64,000 bases of DNA from Occultella gossypii (GTDB taxonomy: Bacteria > Actinomycetota > Actinomycetes > Actinomycetales > Beutenbergiaceae), in assembly GCF_019947135.1 (NCBI RefSeq), contig NZ_JAGSHT010000017.1, positions 124,001-188,000 of the forward strand. Direction: 5' to 3'. This document shows, in pieces, positions 23,414 through 31,703 of the stretch. A program made the position numbers and the translations under genes. Under the pieces are notes generated by a model. The model had not been told where the DNA came from, searched no databases, and saw only the letters and a list, made by a program, of their open reading frames with translations. The stretch's first letter is position 1; each line of letters begins with the position of its first letter.

Positions 23414-23770
23414 TCAGGGCGTGGGGCGGGTGGGGAGGCCGTTCGCGCGGAGCTGGTCCTCGAGGTGGAAGACCTCGTCGAGGATCTGGAAACCCTCGTC
23501 CGGGTTGCCCGGATCCACGAAGAACTGGCTCATCGCGGCCTGCCAGCGAGGGTTGATGGCGGTGCGGGTCATCGCCTCCTGGGCGGCGGCGTAGTCGTCG
23601 GTCTCCAGGTGTCCGACGAGCAGGCCGTCGTCGGACAGGTACAGCGAGTAGTCCCGCCAGCCCGTGTCCCGCAGGGCCTCGAGCATCTCCGGCCACACCT
23701 GCGCGTGGGCCTCCCGGTAGGCGTCGAGCCGGTCCGGTCGGACCCGGGAGATGAAGCAGACGCGTGGCAT
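23414..23770 (-). CDS. rhaM: L-rhamnose mutarotase
   Basis: The 118-residue length and sequence fit the RhaM family: FISRVRPDRLDAYREAHAQV at the start, with Tyr18 and His22 at the positions known to be catalytic in the Escherichia coli enzyme. A C-terminal FHLEDQ follows. The enzyme interconverts alpha and beta L-rhamnose in the cytoplasm. Its ATG overlaps the stop of the Gfo/Idh gene by one base (TGATG), so it ends a coupled operon with the transporter at 25810-29020. This gene gives the best clue that the operon handles L-rhamnose or rhamnosides. Confidence 0.9.
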   Translation of the reverse strand: MPRVCFISRVRPDRLDAYREAHAQVWPEMLEALRDTGWRDYSLYLSDDGLLVGHLETDDYAAAQEAMTRTAINPRWQAAMSQFFVDPGNPDEGFQILDEVFHLEDQLRANGLPTRPTP

Positions 23771-25185
23771 CAGGCCACTCCCCCGCCGACCGCCTCCGCG
23801 GCACCGGCGTCCAGAACAGCTGCCCGTCCGGCGTCAGCACCCAGTCCCCGGCCCACGTCGACGCCGAGGTCCAGTTCGTCGATCAGGACCGGGCCGCCCG
23901 AGGCGAGCGAGATGTTCCCGGCGATGCCCACGCTGACCGCGCGGACGCCGTCGAGGTAGCCGGCGCGCCGGCCGAGCGGGTCGTCGCCGGAGCCGTCGAA
24001 CACGTCGCGGAGCAGGATCGCGTCGCCGCCACCGTGCCCGCCGATCCCCTCCGGGATCTGGTACTCGTACGCCTCCTGCCAGTGCTTCTGCACGATCAGG
24101 TGGTCCCCGCGTGGCCGCAGGTCGTCGCCGGCACCCACTTCGGGCTTGGCACTCGGATCCACGATGGACCGGCCGTCGGCGTCGACCAGCACCGCGCCGC
24201 GCTCCACCACCTGCAGCTCCGCGCGGCCCTTGGTGCCGTTGACGGTGACCCGGTAGCCCTCCAACGGGGAGTGGGCGTTGAGCGAGTAGGTGAGCGTGGC
24301 GCCGCCCCGGTAGTCGACGATCACGGCAAGGTTGTCCTCGATGGTGACGCCGGGGGCGAACACGTCCTGGTCCCGCACGTACCCGTCGTGCTGCTCGGAG
24401 TCGAGGTAGAGCGCCTTCAGCCGCGGGTCCGCCGCCAGGTCGATCGACCAGTTGTCGCCGGGCTCGGCGTCACGACCACGAGCGGGGCGCGGACCCGCCT
24501 GGGCCGCGCCTGCGCCGTCGGGCCCGTAGAACTTCAGACCGCCCGAGGCGTACACCCGCCGCGGCGCGTCCTGGAGCCACCAGTTGACCAGGTCGAAGTG
24601 GTGGGAGGACTTGTGGATGAGCAGGCCGCCGGAGTTGGCCTTGTCCCGGTGCCAGCGGCGGAAGTAGTCGGCGCCGTGCACGGTGTCGAGCGCCCACTCG
24701 AAGTGGACGGAGGTGACGTCGCCGATCTCACCGGAGGCGATCACCTCGCGAAGGCTCGAGTTCCGCGGCGCGTACCGGTAGTTGAACGTCATGATGAGGG
24801 ACCGGCCGGTCTCCTCGACGGCGCCGGTGATCGCCCGGCACCCCTCGGCGCTGATCGTGAGCGGCTTCTCGACGACCACGTCCGCGCCGGCCCGCAGCGC
24901 CCGGGTGACCAGGTCCGCATGGGCGTGGTCCGGCGCGGTGACGACCACGACGTCGACCTCGCGTTCGGCGATCATCGCCTCCAGGTCCGCCGGGTCGTAG
25001 CGGGGGATGTCCACGTCGCCGCCGAGGTCTCCGGCGACGGTCGCGGCGTGGAACTGCGCGCGGCCCGGGTTGGGCTCGCACCACGCGACGATCTCGCCGG
25101 CGTCGGCGTGCGCCCCGGTGAGTGCGTTCACGTACATGCCGGCGCGGTGTCCGGTGCCGGCGACGGCGTAACGGCGGTTGGTCAT
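23770..25185 (-). CDS. Gfo/Idh/MocA-family oxidoreductase (rhamnose-type operon)
   Basis: I start at the ATG at 25185, which overlaps the preceding stop in an ATGA arrangement; the frame is open further upstream. The 471-residue protein has an N-terminal Rossmann segment (RYAVAGTGHRAGMYV), VVVEKPLTIS (EKP motif) near residue 100 and NYRYAPRNSS. It is longer than the 387-residue relative at 1878, with a long C-terminal domain. Family members act on sugars and cyclitols; the rhamnose mutarotase next door suggests a deoxysugar. The reaction is unresolved. Confidence 0.87.
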   Translation of the reverse strand: MTNRRYAVAGTGHRAGMYVNALTGAHADAGEIVAWCEPNPGRAQFHAATVAGDLGGDVDIPRYDPADLEAMIAEREVDVVVVTAPDHAHADLVTRALRAGADVVVEKPLTISAEGCRAITGAVEETGRSLIMTFNYRYAPRNSSLREVIASGEIGDVTSVHFEWALDTVHGADYFRRWHRDKANSGGLLIHKSSHHFDLVNWWLQDAPRRVYASGGLKFYGPDGAGAAQAGPRPARGRDAEPGDNWSIDLAADPRLKALYLDSEQHDGYVRDQDVFAPGVTIEDNLAVIVDYRGGATLTYSLNAHSPLEGYRVTVNGTKGRAELQVVERGAVLVDADGRSIVDPSAKPEVGAGDDLRPRGDHLIVQKHWQEAYEYQIPEGIGGHGGGDAILLRDVFDGSGDDPLGRRAGYLDGVRAVSVGIAGNISLASGGPVLIDELDLGVDVGRGLGADAGRAAVLDAGAAEAVGGGVA

Positions 25186-25808
25186 TCGACGCTCCTGCGG
25201 TAGTGGCGGTGTTCGACGGAAACGAGCGCCAGGACCAGCAGTCCCGGCACGATGAGTACGAAGATCGCGAGCATCCAGACGAGGACCCCGCTCAGGCCGA
25301 CCGCGACGAGCAGCAGGAGCGATCCCACCGGGTCGGCGACGGCCCGACGAGCGGCGTTCCCGACGGCGTCGCGCCAGCCTACTTCCGGCCACAGCGCCCG
25401 CCCGCCCGCCGTCCGCAGTGCGGTCACTGCTCCGGCCGCCAGGACCGTGATGCTGAGCACCCGGAACACCTCGCCGCCGGGAAGTTCGGTGAACGTCGCG
25501 ATGTCGATGTCGATGATCAGCAGTACGACGAGCGCGATGGCACCGATGCCGAGCAGCCAGGATCCGCGCAGGTATCCGGCGAAGTCGGAGAAGACGGCGC
25601 GCAGTGGGTCCGCCCGCCCCTCGATGTGCCGGCGCAGGTGCGCCGCCCCGGCGGCCATGGCCGGCAGGATCGTGACCAGCGGCAGGCACAGCAAGGTGAC
25701 CACGAGCCCGGTGAAGAGCACCTCCGCGAACAGCGTGAAGGTGGATGGGCGCACCCCGGTGGGCCCGCCGACCGACGGTCCCTTCGGGGTGTCGCTACCC
25801 CTGGCCAA
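25182..25808 (-). CDS. DUF624 (YesL-like) membrane protein
   Basis: The start used is a TTG at 25808, one base after the permease stop and five bases after AAGGG. No ATG lies near, and a GTG further in (before RPSTFTLF) is an alternative. The product of about 208 residues has four to five hydrophobic segments (FTGLVVTLLCLPLVTILPAM, WLLGIGAIALVVLLIID). Its length and layout fit DUF624/YesL, a family often encoded with CUT1 sugar importers, including rhamnogalacturonan loci. Its molecular role is not established. Confidence 0.75.
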   Translation of the reverse strand: MARGSDTPKGPSVGGPTGVRPSTFTLFAEVLFTGLVVTLLCLPLVTILPAMAAGAAHLRRHIEGRADPLRAVFSDFAGYLRGSWLLGIGAIALVVLLIIDIDIATFTELPGGEVFRVLSITVLAAGAVTALRTAGGRALWPEVGWRDAVGNAARRAVADPVGSLLLLVAVGLSGVLVWMLAIFVLIVPGLLVLALVSVEHRHYRRSVE

Positions 25809-25809
25809 C

Positions 25810-26733
25810 TCAGCCCTTCAGACCGGACGTCGAGACGCCCTCGACGAGGTAGCGCTGGAAGATGAAGAAGAAGATCATCACGGGCAGCAGCGCGAGCACG
25901 GCCATTGCCATCTGGGCGCCGTAGTCGGAGACCGTGGTCTGGTCCACGAACAGCCGCAGCGCGATGGGCAGCGTGTACAGGTCCGGCTGCTTCAGGTAGA
26001 GCAGCGGGCCGAGGAAGTCGTTCCAGGTCCAGATGAACGTGAAGATCGACGCGGTGATGATCGACGGCTTCATCAGCGGCAGCACGATCGAGCCGAAGAT
26101 CCGGATGTGCCCGGCCCCGTCGATCCGGGCGGCCTCGTCCAGCTCCATCGGCAGACCACGCATGAACTGCACCATCAGGAACACGAAGAATGCGTCGGTG
26201 GCCAGGAACTTGGGCAGCAGCAGCGGCCAGAACGTGTTCACCATGTCGAGATTGTTGAACACGATGTACTGGGGGATGATCACGACGTGGAACGGCAGTA
26301 GCAGCGTCGCCACCATCATCGAGAAGAAGAGACTGCGGCCCGGGAACTTCACCCGGGAGAACGCGTAGGCCGACACCGACGCGGACAGCACGACGCCGAC
26401 CACGCTCAGGACGGCGACGATCAGCGAGTTCTGGAAGAACGTGAACGTCGAGACGCCGCCGATCCCGTCCAAGGCGGTGATGTAGTTCTGCAGCGACCCG
26501 TTCTCGGGGATGAGGGACACATTGCCGACGATGTCGCTCGAGGGCTTGAGCGAGGACATCAGCATCCACAGGGCCGGGTACAGCACGATGCACGCGAGCG
26601 CGATCATGAGCGCGTGATAGACCGTGGAGCCGACCCTGCTGCGGCGCCTGTTCGTCTTGCGCAGCTCCGCGCTCTCGGCGTGGCTCATGACGGTCTGCAT
26701 CGGAGCCGGCGGTTGGGTTCCTTCGAGTGTCAC
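25810..26733 (-). CDS. ABC sugar-importer permease, MalG type (rhamnose-type operon)
   Basis: The GTG at 26733 overlaps the upstream stop in a GTGA arrangement. The 307-residue protein has six membrane segments and the EAA loop EAARIDGAGHIRIFGSIVLP. It ends GVSTSGLKG, like other MalG-type permeases. It pairs with the permease at 26730-27680. No ATPase gene is linked. Confidence 0.92.
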   Translation of the reverse strand: MTLEGTQPPAPMQTVMSHAESAELRKTNRRRSRVGSTVYHALMIALACIVLYPALWMLMSSLKPSSDIVGNVSLIPENGSLQNYITALDGIGGVSTFTFFQNSLIVAVLSVVGVVLSASVSAYAFSRVKFPGRSLFFSMMVATLLLPFHVVIIPQYIVFNNLDMVNTFWPLLLPKFLATDAFFVFLMVQFMRGLPMELDEAARIDGAGHIRIFGSIVLPLMKPSIITASIFTFIWTWNDFLGPLLYLKQPDLYTLPIALRLFVDQTTVSDYGAQMAMAVLALLPVMIFFFIFQRYLVEGVSTSGLKG

Positions 26734-27680
26734 TTGGACTCCCCCGCGTAGTGGACCCAGGACCTCGAGGTCCTGAAGAAGATGACCGTGATGATGCCGA
26801 CGACGACCACCAGCAGCCAGGCCATCGCCGAGGCGTAGCCCATCTTGAAATCGGTGAAACCGCGGATGTAGAGGTACAGCGTGTAGAACAGCGTGGACCC
26901 GGCCGGGCCGCCGGTGCCGCCGGAGATGATGAACGCGGATCCGAAGATCTGGAACGCGCCGATCGTCTCCATGAGCAGGTTGAAGAAGATCACCGGGGAG
27001 AGCATCGGCAGGGTGATGCTCAGGAACTTGCGTACCTTGCCGGCGCCGTCCACCTCGGCCGCCTCGTAGAGCTCCTGTGGGACCTGCTTCAGGCCGGCCA
27101 GGAAGATGACCATCGGTGCGCCGAACGCCCAGACGGCCAGGAGCACGAACATCGGCATCGTCATGTCCGGGTTGCCGACCCAGCCGCCGAGGTGGATGCC
27201 GAACAGCGACAGGACCTGGTCGACGATCCCGTCGTCGATGAACATCGCCTTCCAGACGATGGCGACGGACACGCTCGCCGCGATCAGCGACGGGGCGTAG
27301 AAGGCGGAGCGGTAGAAGCCGAGGCCCTTGCGCTTGGCGTTGAGGAGCATCGCGACGGCGAGGGACGCCGCGAGCTTTATCGGCGTGCCGATCACCACGT
27401 ACGTGACGGTGACGACGACGGACTGCCGGAACCGCGGGTCGTCGAACAGGTTCCGGTAGTTCTCCAGGCCGATGAACTCAGGGGCCCCGAACAGGTCATA
27501 GTCCGTGAACGACAGGTACAGCGACGCCGCCATCGGACCGACAGTGAGCAGGAAGAACCCGATCAGCCAGGGCGTCAGGAATCCGTAGCCGGCGCGGGTC
27601 TCCGCAGCCCGCGCCCGTCGCTTCTGGTGCGACGGGCGCGGTGCGGCGACCTTGGCCGGAGTGATGGTCTCCGGGGTCAC
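26730..27680 (-). CDS. ABC sugar-importer permease, MalF type (rhamnose-type operon)
   Basis: I start at the GTG at 27680, which has GAGGAG six bases upstream. The frame extends to 27740, but that would overlap the binding-protein gene. The 316-residue product has a basic N terminus, six membrane segments and the EAA loop EAAEVDGAGKVRKFLSITLP. It forms the channel with the product of 25810-26733. Confidence 0.92.
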   Translation of the reverse strand: MTPETITPAKVAAPRPSHQKRRARAAETRAGYGFLTPWLIGFFLLTVGPMAASLYLSFTDYDLFGAPEFIGLENYRNLFDDPRFRQSVVVTVTYVVIGTPIKLAASLAVAMLLNAKRKGLGFYRSAFYAPSLIAASVSVAIVWKAMFIDDGIVDQVLSLFGIHLGGWVGNPDMTMPMFVLLAVWAFGAPMVIFLAGLKQVPQELYEAAEVDGAGKVRKFLSITLPMLSPVIFFNLLMETIGAFQIFGSAFIISGGTGGPAGSTLFYTLYLYIRGFTDFKMGYASAMAWLLVVVVGIITVIFFRTSRSWVHYAGESK

Positions 27681-27706
27681 AGAAGGCTCCTCAGTGTGGT
27701 GATGCG

Positions 27707-29020
27707 TCAGGCCAGGGCGGACTCGGCCTCGGCGAACCACCGCTCGACGAACTCGTCGACCGTGATCTGGCCATAGCCGAGTTCCTCGGCCAGACGCAGC
27801 CAGGTGGCTTCGATCGAGCCGAAGCCCTCGGGCAGGGTCGGGACCGACTCCGTGATGTCACCGGCCACGGACTCCTCGTATGCGATCACCTGTGCATCGG
27901 TGCCCTCGGCGGAGAGCTCGGAACGAGCGGACTCCGTTGCCGGCACCCCACGCGAGGTACCGAAGATGGCGCCGACGGCCGGGTCGTTCGTGATGAAGTC
28001 GATGAACGCTGCCGCGGCCTCGGGGTGCTCGGTGTTCGATCCCGCCGAGAGCAGCATGGACGGCTTCTGGAACATGCCGCGTTCACCACTGGATCCGAGC
28101 GGCATCGGCAGCATCTCGATGCTCTCGGCGCCGGAGTCGGCCAGATACCCGGCCAGAAAGTTGTCCCAGCTGAACTCCGAGGCGACCTCGTTGACGGTGA
28201 AGCCGCCGAGCGGGGCGAGCTGCACCGTACGATCGGTCGGGAACAGAGACCCGTCGGCACGCAGGTCCGTGGTCCGGTTCAGCCAGTCACGGACGTCGTC
28301 CTCGGTGAAGGCGATCTCGCCGTCAGCGGTGAACACCTCGTTGCCCTCCTGCACCAGGTGCTGGATGAACATCCAGAACACACCGGTGTAGTCGCCGGAT
28401 CCGTACAGGACGGGGTCCAGGCCCGCGCCCGCGGCGGCCGCCTCGGCGATGAAGGCGTCGTAGTCGTCCCAGGTCAGGTCGGCCGTCGGCGCGTCGATGC
28501 CGAGCTGCTCGACGGTGGCCGGGTTGTAGAACAGCGCGAGCGTGTTCGTGCTCTGTGGGATTCCGACCGTGCCGCTCTCGAGTTGGCCGGACGCGAGCAG
28601 CGACTCCGGCATACCAGATACGTCCAGCTCGCCGCCGATGTACGGGTCGAGGTCGAGCAGCTGGCCGCGCGAACCGAACTGGCTGATGTATGCCAGGTCC
28701 ATCTGCATCACGTCCGGAAGCGCCGAGCCGGCGGCCTCGGTCGCCCGCGCGGTCCAGTAGTCCGGCCACGCCGAGAAGTTCGGGTTGATCGTGATGTTCG
28801 GGTACTCCTCGTTGAACAACTCGATCGCCTGGTTGTACCGGTCGGCTCGGTCGTCGTTGCCCCACCAGGTGACGGTGAGCGTGATCTCCTCTTCGGGATC
28901 GAGTGTGCCACCGTCACCGGTGGCGCCGTCATTGCCCTCGTCGCCGCCGCCACCACAGGCGGTGAGTCCGAGTGCCAGAGCCGCGCCGACGGCAGCGAAC
29001 TTGATTGTTCTGCGGGTCAT
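27707..29020 (-). CDS. ABC sugar-importer substrate-binding lipoprotein (rhamnose-type operon)
   Basis: The 437-residue protein has a lipoprotein signal (LTAC with Cys22) followed by a Gly/Asp-rich linker. A family 1 extracellular solute-binding domain follows (TVTWWGNDDRADRYNQAIEL at its start). It is the first gene of the operon and has a clear promoter with operator-like repeats at 29086-29141. The likely ligand is an L-rhamnose-containing sugar, inferred from the mutarotase at the operon end. Confidence 0.92.
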   Translation of the reverse strand: MTRRTIKFAAVGAALALGLTACGGGGDEGNDGATGDGGTLDPEEEITLTVTWWGNDDRADRYNQAIELFNEEYPNITINPNFSAWPDYWTARATEAAGSALPDVMQMDLAYISQFGSRGQLLDLDPYIGGELDVSGMPESLLASGQLESGTVGIPQSTNTLALFYNPATVEQLGIDAPTADLTWDDYDAFIAEAAAAGAGLDPVLYGSGDYTGVFWMFIQHLVQEGNEVFTADGEIAFTEDDVRDWLNRTTDLRADGSLFPTDRTVQLAPLGGFTVNEVASEFSWDNFLAGYLADSGAESIEMLPMPLGSSGERGMFQKPSMLLSAGSNTEHPEAAAAFIDFITNDPAVGAIFGTSRGVPATESARSELSAEGTDAQVIAYEESVAGDITESVPTLPEGFGSIEATWLRLAEELGYGQITVDEFVERWFAEAESALA

Positions 29021-29085
29021 GGGGGGAGCCTCTCTGCTCTGAGTGCGGAATTCGGTGGACCGACCGTATGTGCACGGTCACACAA

Positions 29086-29141
29086 GGGTCAACCCGACCC
29101 GTGAATCGTTACAATATTGACATCACCGGGTTGGGTCAACC
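29086..29141 (-). promoter_or_regulatory. Promoter of the rhamnose-type operon with two operator half-repeats
   Basis: On the minus strand TTGACC (29139-29134), a 17-base spacer and TATTGT (29116-29111) make a strong promoter for the gene at 29020. The inverted repeat GGTTGGGTCAACC (29129-29141) overlaps the -35 box. A second GGGTCAACC occurs at 29086-29094, downstream of the predicted start and followed by CGACCC. Two sites 47 bases apart fit repression by the divergent LacI protein at 29321. The rest of the 300-base gap shows nothing further that I can support. Confidence 0.62.
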
Positions 29142-29320
29142 GGTCCGATTCGCTGGGACGCTTGATCTCGGCATACCTCAGGGCGTCATGTGAGCGTTCC
29201 CAACGGATCGGCCTCGGTTTACTCCGGTTGACTCGCTGTGTGACCGATCACTAGCGTTCGCGAGAGCCCGGCAGCCGAACGCGCGGCGGCCGGACATCAA
29301 GGGCACCCAGGAGGGCGGAA

Positions 29321-30325
29321 ATGAGCCAGAGCGCATCCGGAACGCGCAGGCCAACCATCCGTGAGGTGGCCCGGCTCGCCGGCGTATCCCACCAGACCGT
29401 CTCGCGGTTCCTCCACGACGATCCCCGGATCAGCGAGCAGTCGCAGGCGCGGATCCGCACGGCGATCGAGCAGCTCGACTACCGCCCGAACCTGGTCGCT
29501 CGGGCGATGCGAGGGCACAAGACCGGCCGCCTGGCCTTCATCCTCCCGACGGGTACCACCGTCAGTTCCCTTGAGATCCTCGCGGGCGCCACCACCGCCG
29601 CCCACGACGCCGGCTTCATCCTCGACGTCGTCACCCTCGGCGGCCCGGTCGCACAGCGGGCGGGGCGGGTGGACGACCTCGCCGAGTCCGGCCTGTTCGA
29701 GGGCATCGCGTCACTCATGCCGCTGCCCGAGTCCCGGCGCCCGCAGGATCGGACGCCGATCGTGATCTCCCCGGAGTACGACGACCAGATGCGCAGCATC
29801 GGGGAACTGGCGGATGCCGCACCGGTCGCGGAGCTCATCGAGCACCTCGCCGACCTGGGTCACCGCCGGTTCGTCCACCTCGCAGGCGACTACGCCCACA
29901 CGTCGGCCCGGCGCCGTCGGGACATGTACCTCGCCACCATCGAGCGCCTGGGCCTGCACTCCCATGGCGTGATCGACTGCGACTGGCGCGCCGAACGCGC
30001 GGAGAAGGCCATGCTCGACCTGCCCGCACACGCGGCCACAGCCGTGATCACCGGCAACGACGTGGTCGCGGCCGGGGCCCTGCGGGGCGCGTTCGCCCGC
30101 GGCTGGCGAGTGCCCGAGGACGTGAGCATCACCGGCTGGGACAACAACAAGCTCGGAGCCGTCCTGCCGCCGACCATCACCACGGTGATCATGGATCACG
30201 AGCGGGTCGGCCGCCGCGCCATCACCCGGCTGCTCGCCGCCCTCAACGGCGAGCCGGACCCAGTCGACAACGAGCCGATCGGCACCGTCGTCTGGCGGGA
30301 ATCCACCGGGCCTGCCCCTTCCTGA
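29321..30325 (+). CDS. LacI-family repressor divergent to the rhamnose-type operon
   Basis: The 334-residue protein starts after AGGAGG. The DNA-binding domain is clear (PTIREVARLAGVSHQTVSRF), followed by the effector-binding domain and SITGWDNNKLGAVLPPTITTV near the end, where FDD is more usual. Divergent placement and operator-like repeats in the shared promoter suggest that it controls 23414-29020 in response to a rhamnose-like ligand. Confidence 0.93.
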   Translation: MSQSASGTRRPTIREVARLAGVSHQTVSRFLHDDPRISEQSQARIRTAIEQLDYRPNLVARAMRGHKTGRLAFILPTGTTVSSLEILAGATTAAHDAGFILDVVTLGGPVAQRAGRVDDLAESGLFEGIASLMPLPESRRPQDRTPIVISPEYDDQMRSIGELADAAPVAELIEHLADLGHRRFVHLAGDYAHTSARRRRDMYLATIERLGLHSHGVIDCDWRAERAEKAMLDLPAHAATAVITGNDVVAAGALRGAFARGWRVPEDVSITGWDNNKLGAVLPPTITTVIMDHERVGRRAITRLLAALNGEPDPVDNEPIGTVVWRESTGPAPS

Positions 30326-30411
30326 CGGGTGAGCCTGAAGAGTTGGTCCAAGGGTGCCTCCGCGGGAGCCCAACGATCTGCAGACCGGATTGTCTTCCGG
30401 GACCGTGGCGG

Positions 30412-30522
30412 GACACCGTCTCGCGAGCGGTCCGCCTCCTCCGACAGGACGAGATCGGTCGTGAGTTGGCGGAACCGCTGAGCGACGAGGAAGTTGCCTG
30501 GCTCGATGCTGATGCCCGGTGA
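30412..30522 (+). pseudogene. C-terminal remnant of a MazE/RHH-type antitoxin
   Basis: The frame ending at a TGA at 30520-30522 reads DTVSRAVRLLRQDEIGRELA and then PLSDEEVAWLDADAR. This looks like the C-terminal half of the antitoxins normally encoded before MazF/PemK toxins. The frame has no plausible start or N-terminal DNA-binding part; GGTPSR, which would fit just upstream, lies in another frame. A frameshift or truncation is the simplest reading. Confidence 0.5.
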
Positions 30523-30844
30523 CGTCGTCGAGATCGATCTCGGCGTCCCGATCGGCTCGGAAGCCCGGATGGTACGACCCGCTGTGGTGGTCACTGCAGC
30601 GAGAGTCCTACGTGGTGGGCCGAACGTCGTACAGGTCGTGCCGCTGACTCGCAGCATCCGGAACATTGGCGCCGAAGTCGTGATCGAGGCCGATGATCAC
30701 AACGGCTTGCGGGCGCCATCGGCGGCGCAGTGCCGACACGTGCGCTCGATTGCTACCCGAAGGATCGCGGCCCGTCTGGGACGTGTTGGACCGGTCACGC
30801 TGGGACAGATCCGCTCCACACTCGCGATCCTCCTCGATCTGTGA
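30506..30844 (+). CDS. MazF/PemK-family endoribonuclease toxin
   Basis: The 112-residue product (ATG at 30506; TTG 30494 and ATG 30512 are alternatives) has the MazF core: PGDVVEIDLG, RPAVVVTAARVL, VVQVVPLTRS and the C-terminal LGQIRSTLAILLDL. Such toxins cleave mRNA. The start overlaps the end of the antitoxin remnant, the usual toxin-antitoxin spacing. With the antitoxin apparently damaged, the toxin may be inactive, controlled by an unlinked antitoxin or used differently. Confidence 0.85.
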   Translation: MLMPGDVVEIDLGVPIGSEARMVRPAVVVTAARVLRGGPNVVQVVPLTRSIRNIGAEVVIEADDHNGLRAPSAAQCRHVRSIATRRIAARLGRVGPVTLGQIRSTLAILLDL

Positions 30845-30890
30845 GTCGGAGGGACCGATCGCTACGGCGCGTTGGTCACCGGTCCCCAGA

Positions 30891-31598
30891 TCACCAACCC
30901 CGCTGACGGTGGATCATCGCGACGCAGTCCGGCACCGAGACCTCGAGCAGTCCGCACCGGATCCAGACCCGCGGCCGGCGCGCGCCGGCCGCCTTCACGA
31001 TGATGATCGCCCGGTCGACCTTGAGGTCGGCCACCTCGAGCCACGGATGGAACCGTCGCGGTCCCATGGTGGACTCGATCCCTTCCTTCGTCAGCCGGAT
31101 CCGGGTCCCCCGGATCCACCAGGTCAGCGCCGCACACCACAGCCCGGCGAGGATGAACACGATCCCCAGCCCGACCGCGAACGGGTCGCCCGCGAACAAC
31201 GCCGCCCCACCGACCGCCAGCAGCAGGATCGTCACCACCACCGCCAGCACGACCGTCCCGGTCTTGGTGGGCAGCAGCAGGTCCCCGCCGGACCCGACCA
31301 CCCCGAACGGCAGGCCCCGCTCGGTCACGCTCAGCTCCGCACGGTCGGCCGCGAGCGCGCCGGACTGCCGCGCCGACAACCGCCTCCCCACCCAGCCCGC
31401 GGCCGCGCCGACCACCACCACGAACGCGGCGAAGCCGACCACCGGCCACCACCACTGTTCGCCCGCCGTTGCGCGGACCACCACCGCGCCGACGGCCACG
31501 AGCGACAACGCCACCACCCGGTTGGCCAACTGCAGCCTTCGGATTCGGCGCGTGCGCGGCATCTGCTGGGCACGAGGCATGTGGTGATCCCAGCGCAC
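30891..31598 (-). CDS. Membrane protein with PH-like C-terminal domain, unknown function
   Basis: The frame gives 235 residues from a GTG at 31598; an ATG at 31580 is equally possible. Hydrophobic helices occur in two pairs (about 26-42 and 49-68, 111-132 and 138-160). A C-terminal segment (IRLTKEGIESTMGPRRFHPW and VADLKVDRAIIIV) resembles bacterial PH-like membrane-associated domains. It lies between the MazF gene, which is convergent, and the third sugar importer. I do not recognise a specific function. Confidence 0.72.
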   Translation of the reverse strand: MRWDHHMPRAQQMPRTRRIRRLQLANRVVALSLVAVGAVVVRATAGEQWWWPVVGFAAFVVVVGAAAGWVGRRLSARQSGALAADRAELSVTERGLPFGVVGSGGDLLLPTKTGTVVLAVVVTILLLAVGGAALFAGDPFAVGLGIVFILAGLWCAALTWWIRGTRIRLTKEGIESTMGPRRFHPWLEVADLKVDRAIIIVKAAGARRPRVWIRCGLLEVSVPDCVAMIHRQRGW

Positions 31599-31703
31599 CG
31601 GCCCAGCGCCGTCAATCGGTCGGACTCCCCCACCCCGCGACGGACACTGCCCACATCCCGACCCGAGTGGTACGGGCCGGCGATGCGGGCAGTGCGGGGA
31701 CGG

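Noticed and set aside
23384-23424. GGGTCAGGGCG repeats at the end of rhaM considered as a CRISPR-like or integration repeat
   Set aside because: Only two or three short copies with no regular spacer; no CRISPR array or cas gene is visible anywhere in the window.
23764-25203. 479-residue plus-strand frame opposite the rhamnose-type Gfo/Idh gene
   Set aside because: Shadow composition and no motif; the minus strand encodes a recognisable enzyme with coupled neighbours.
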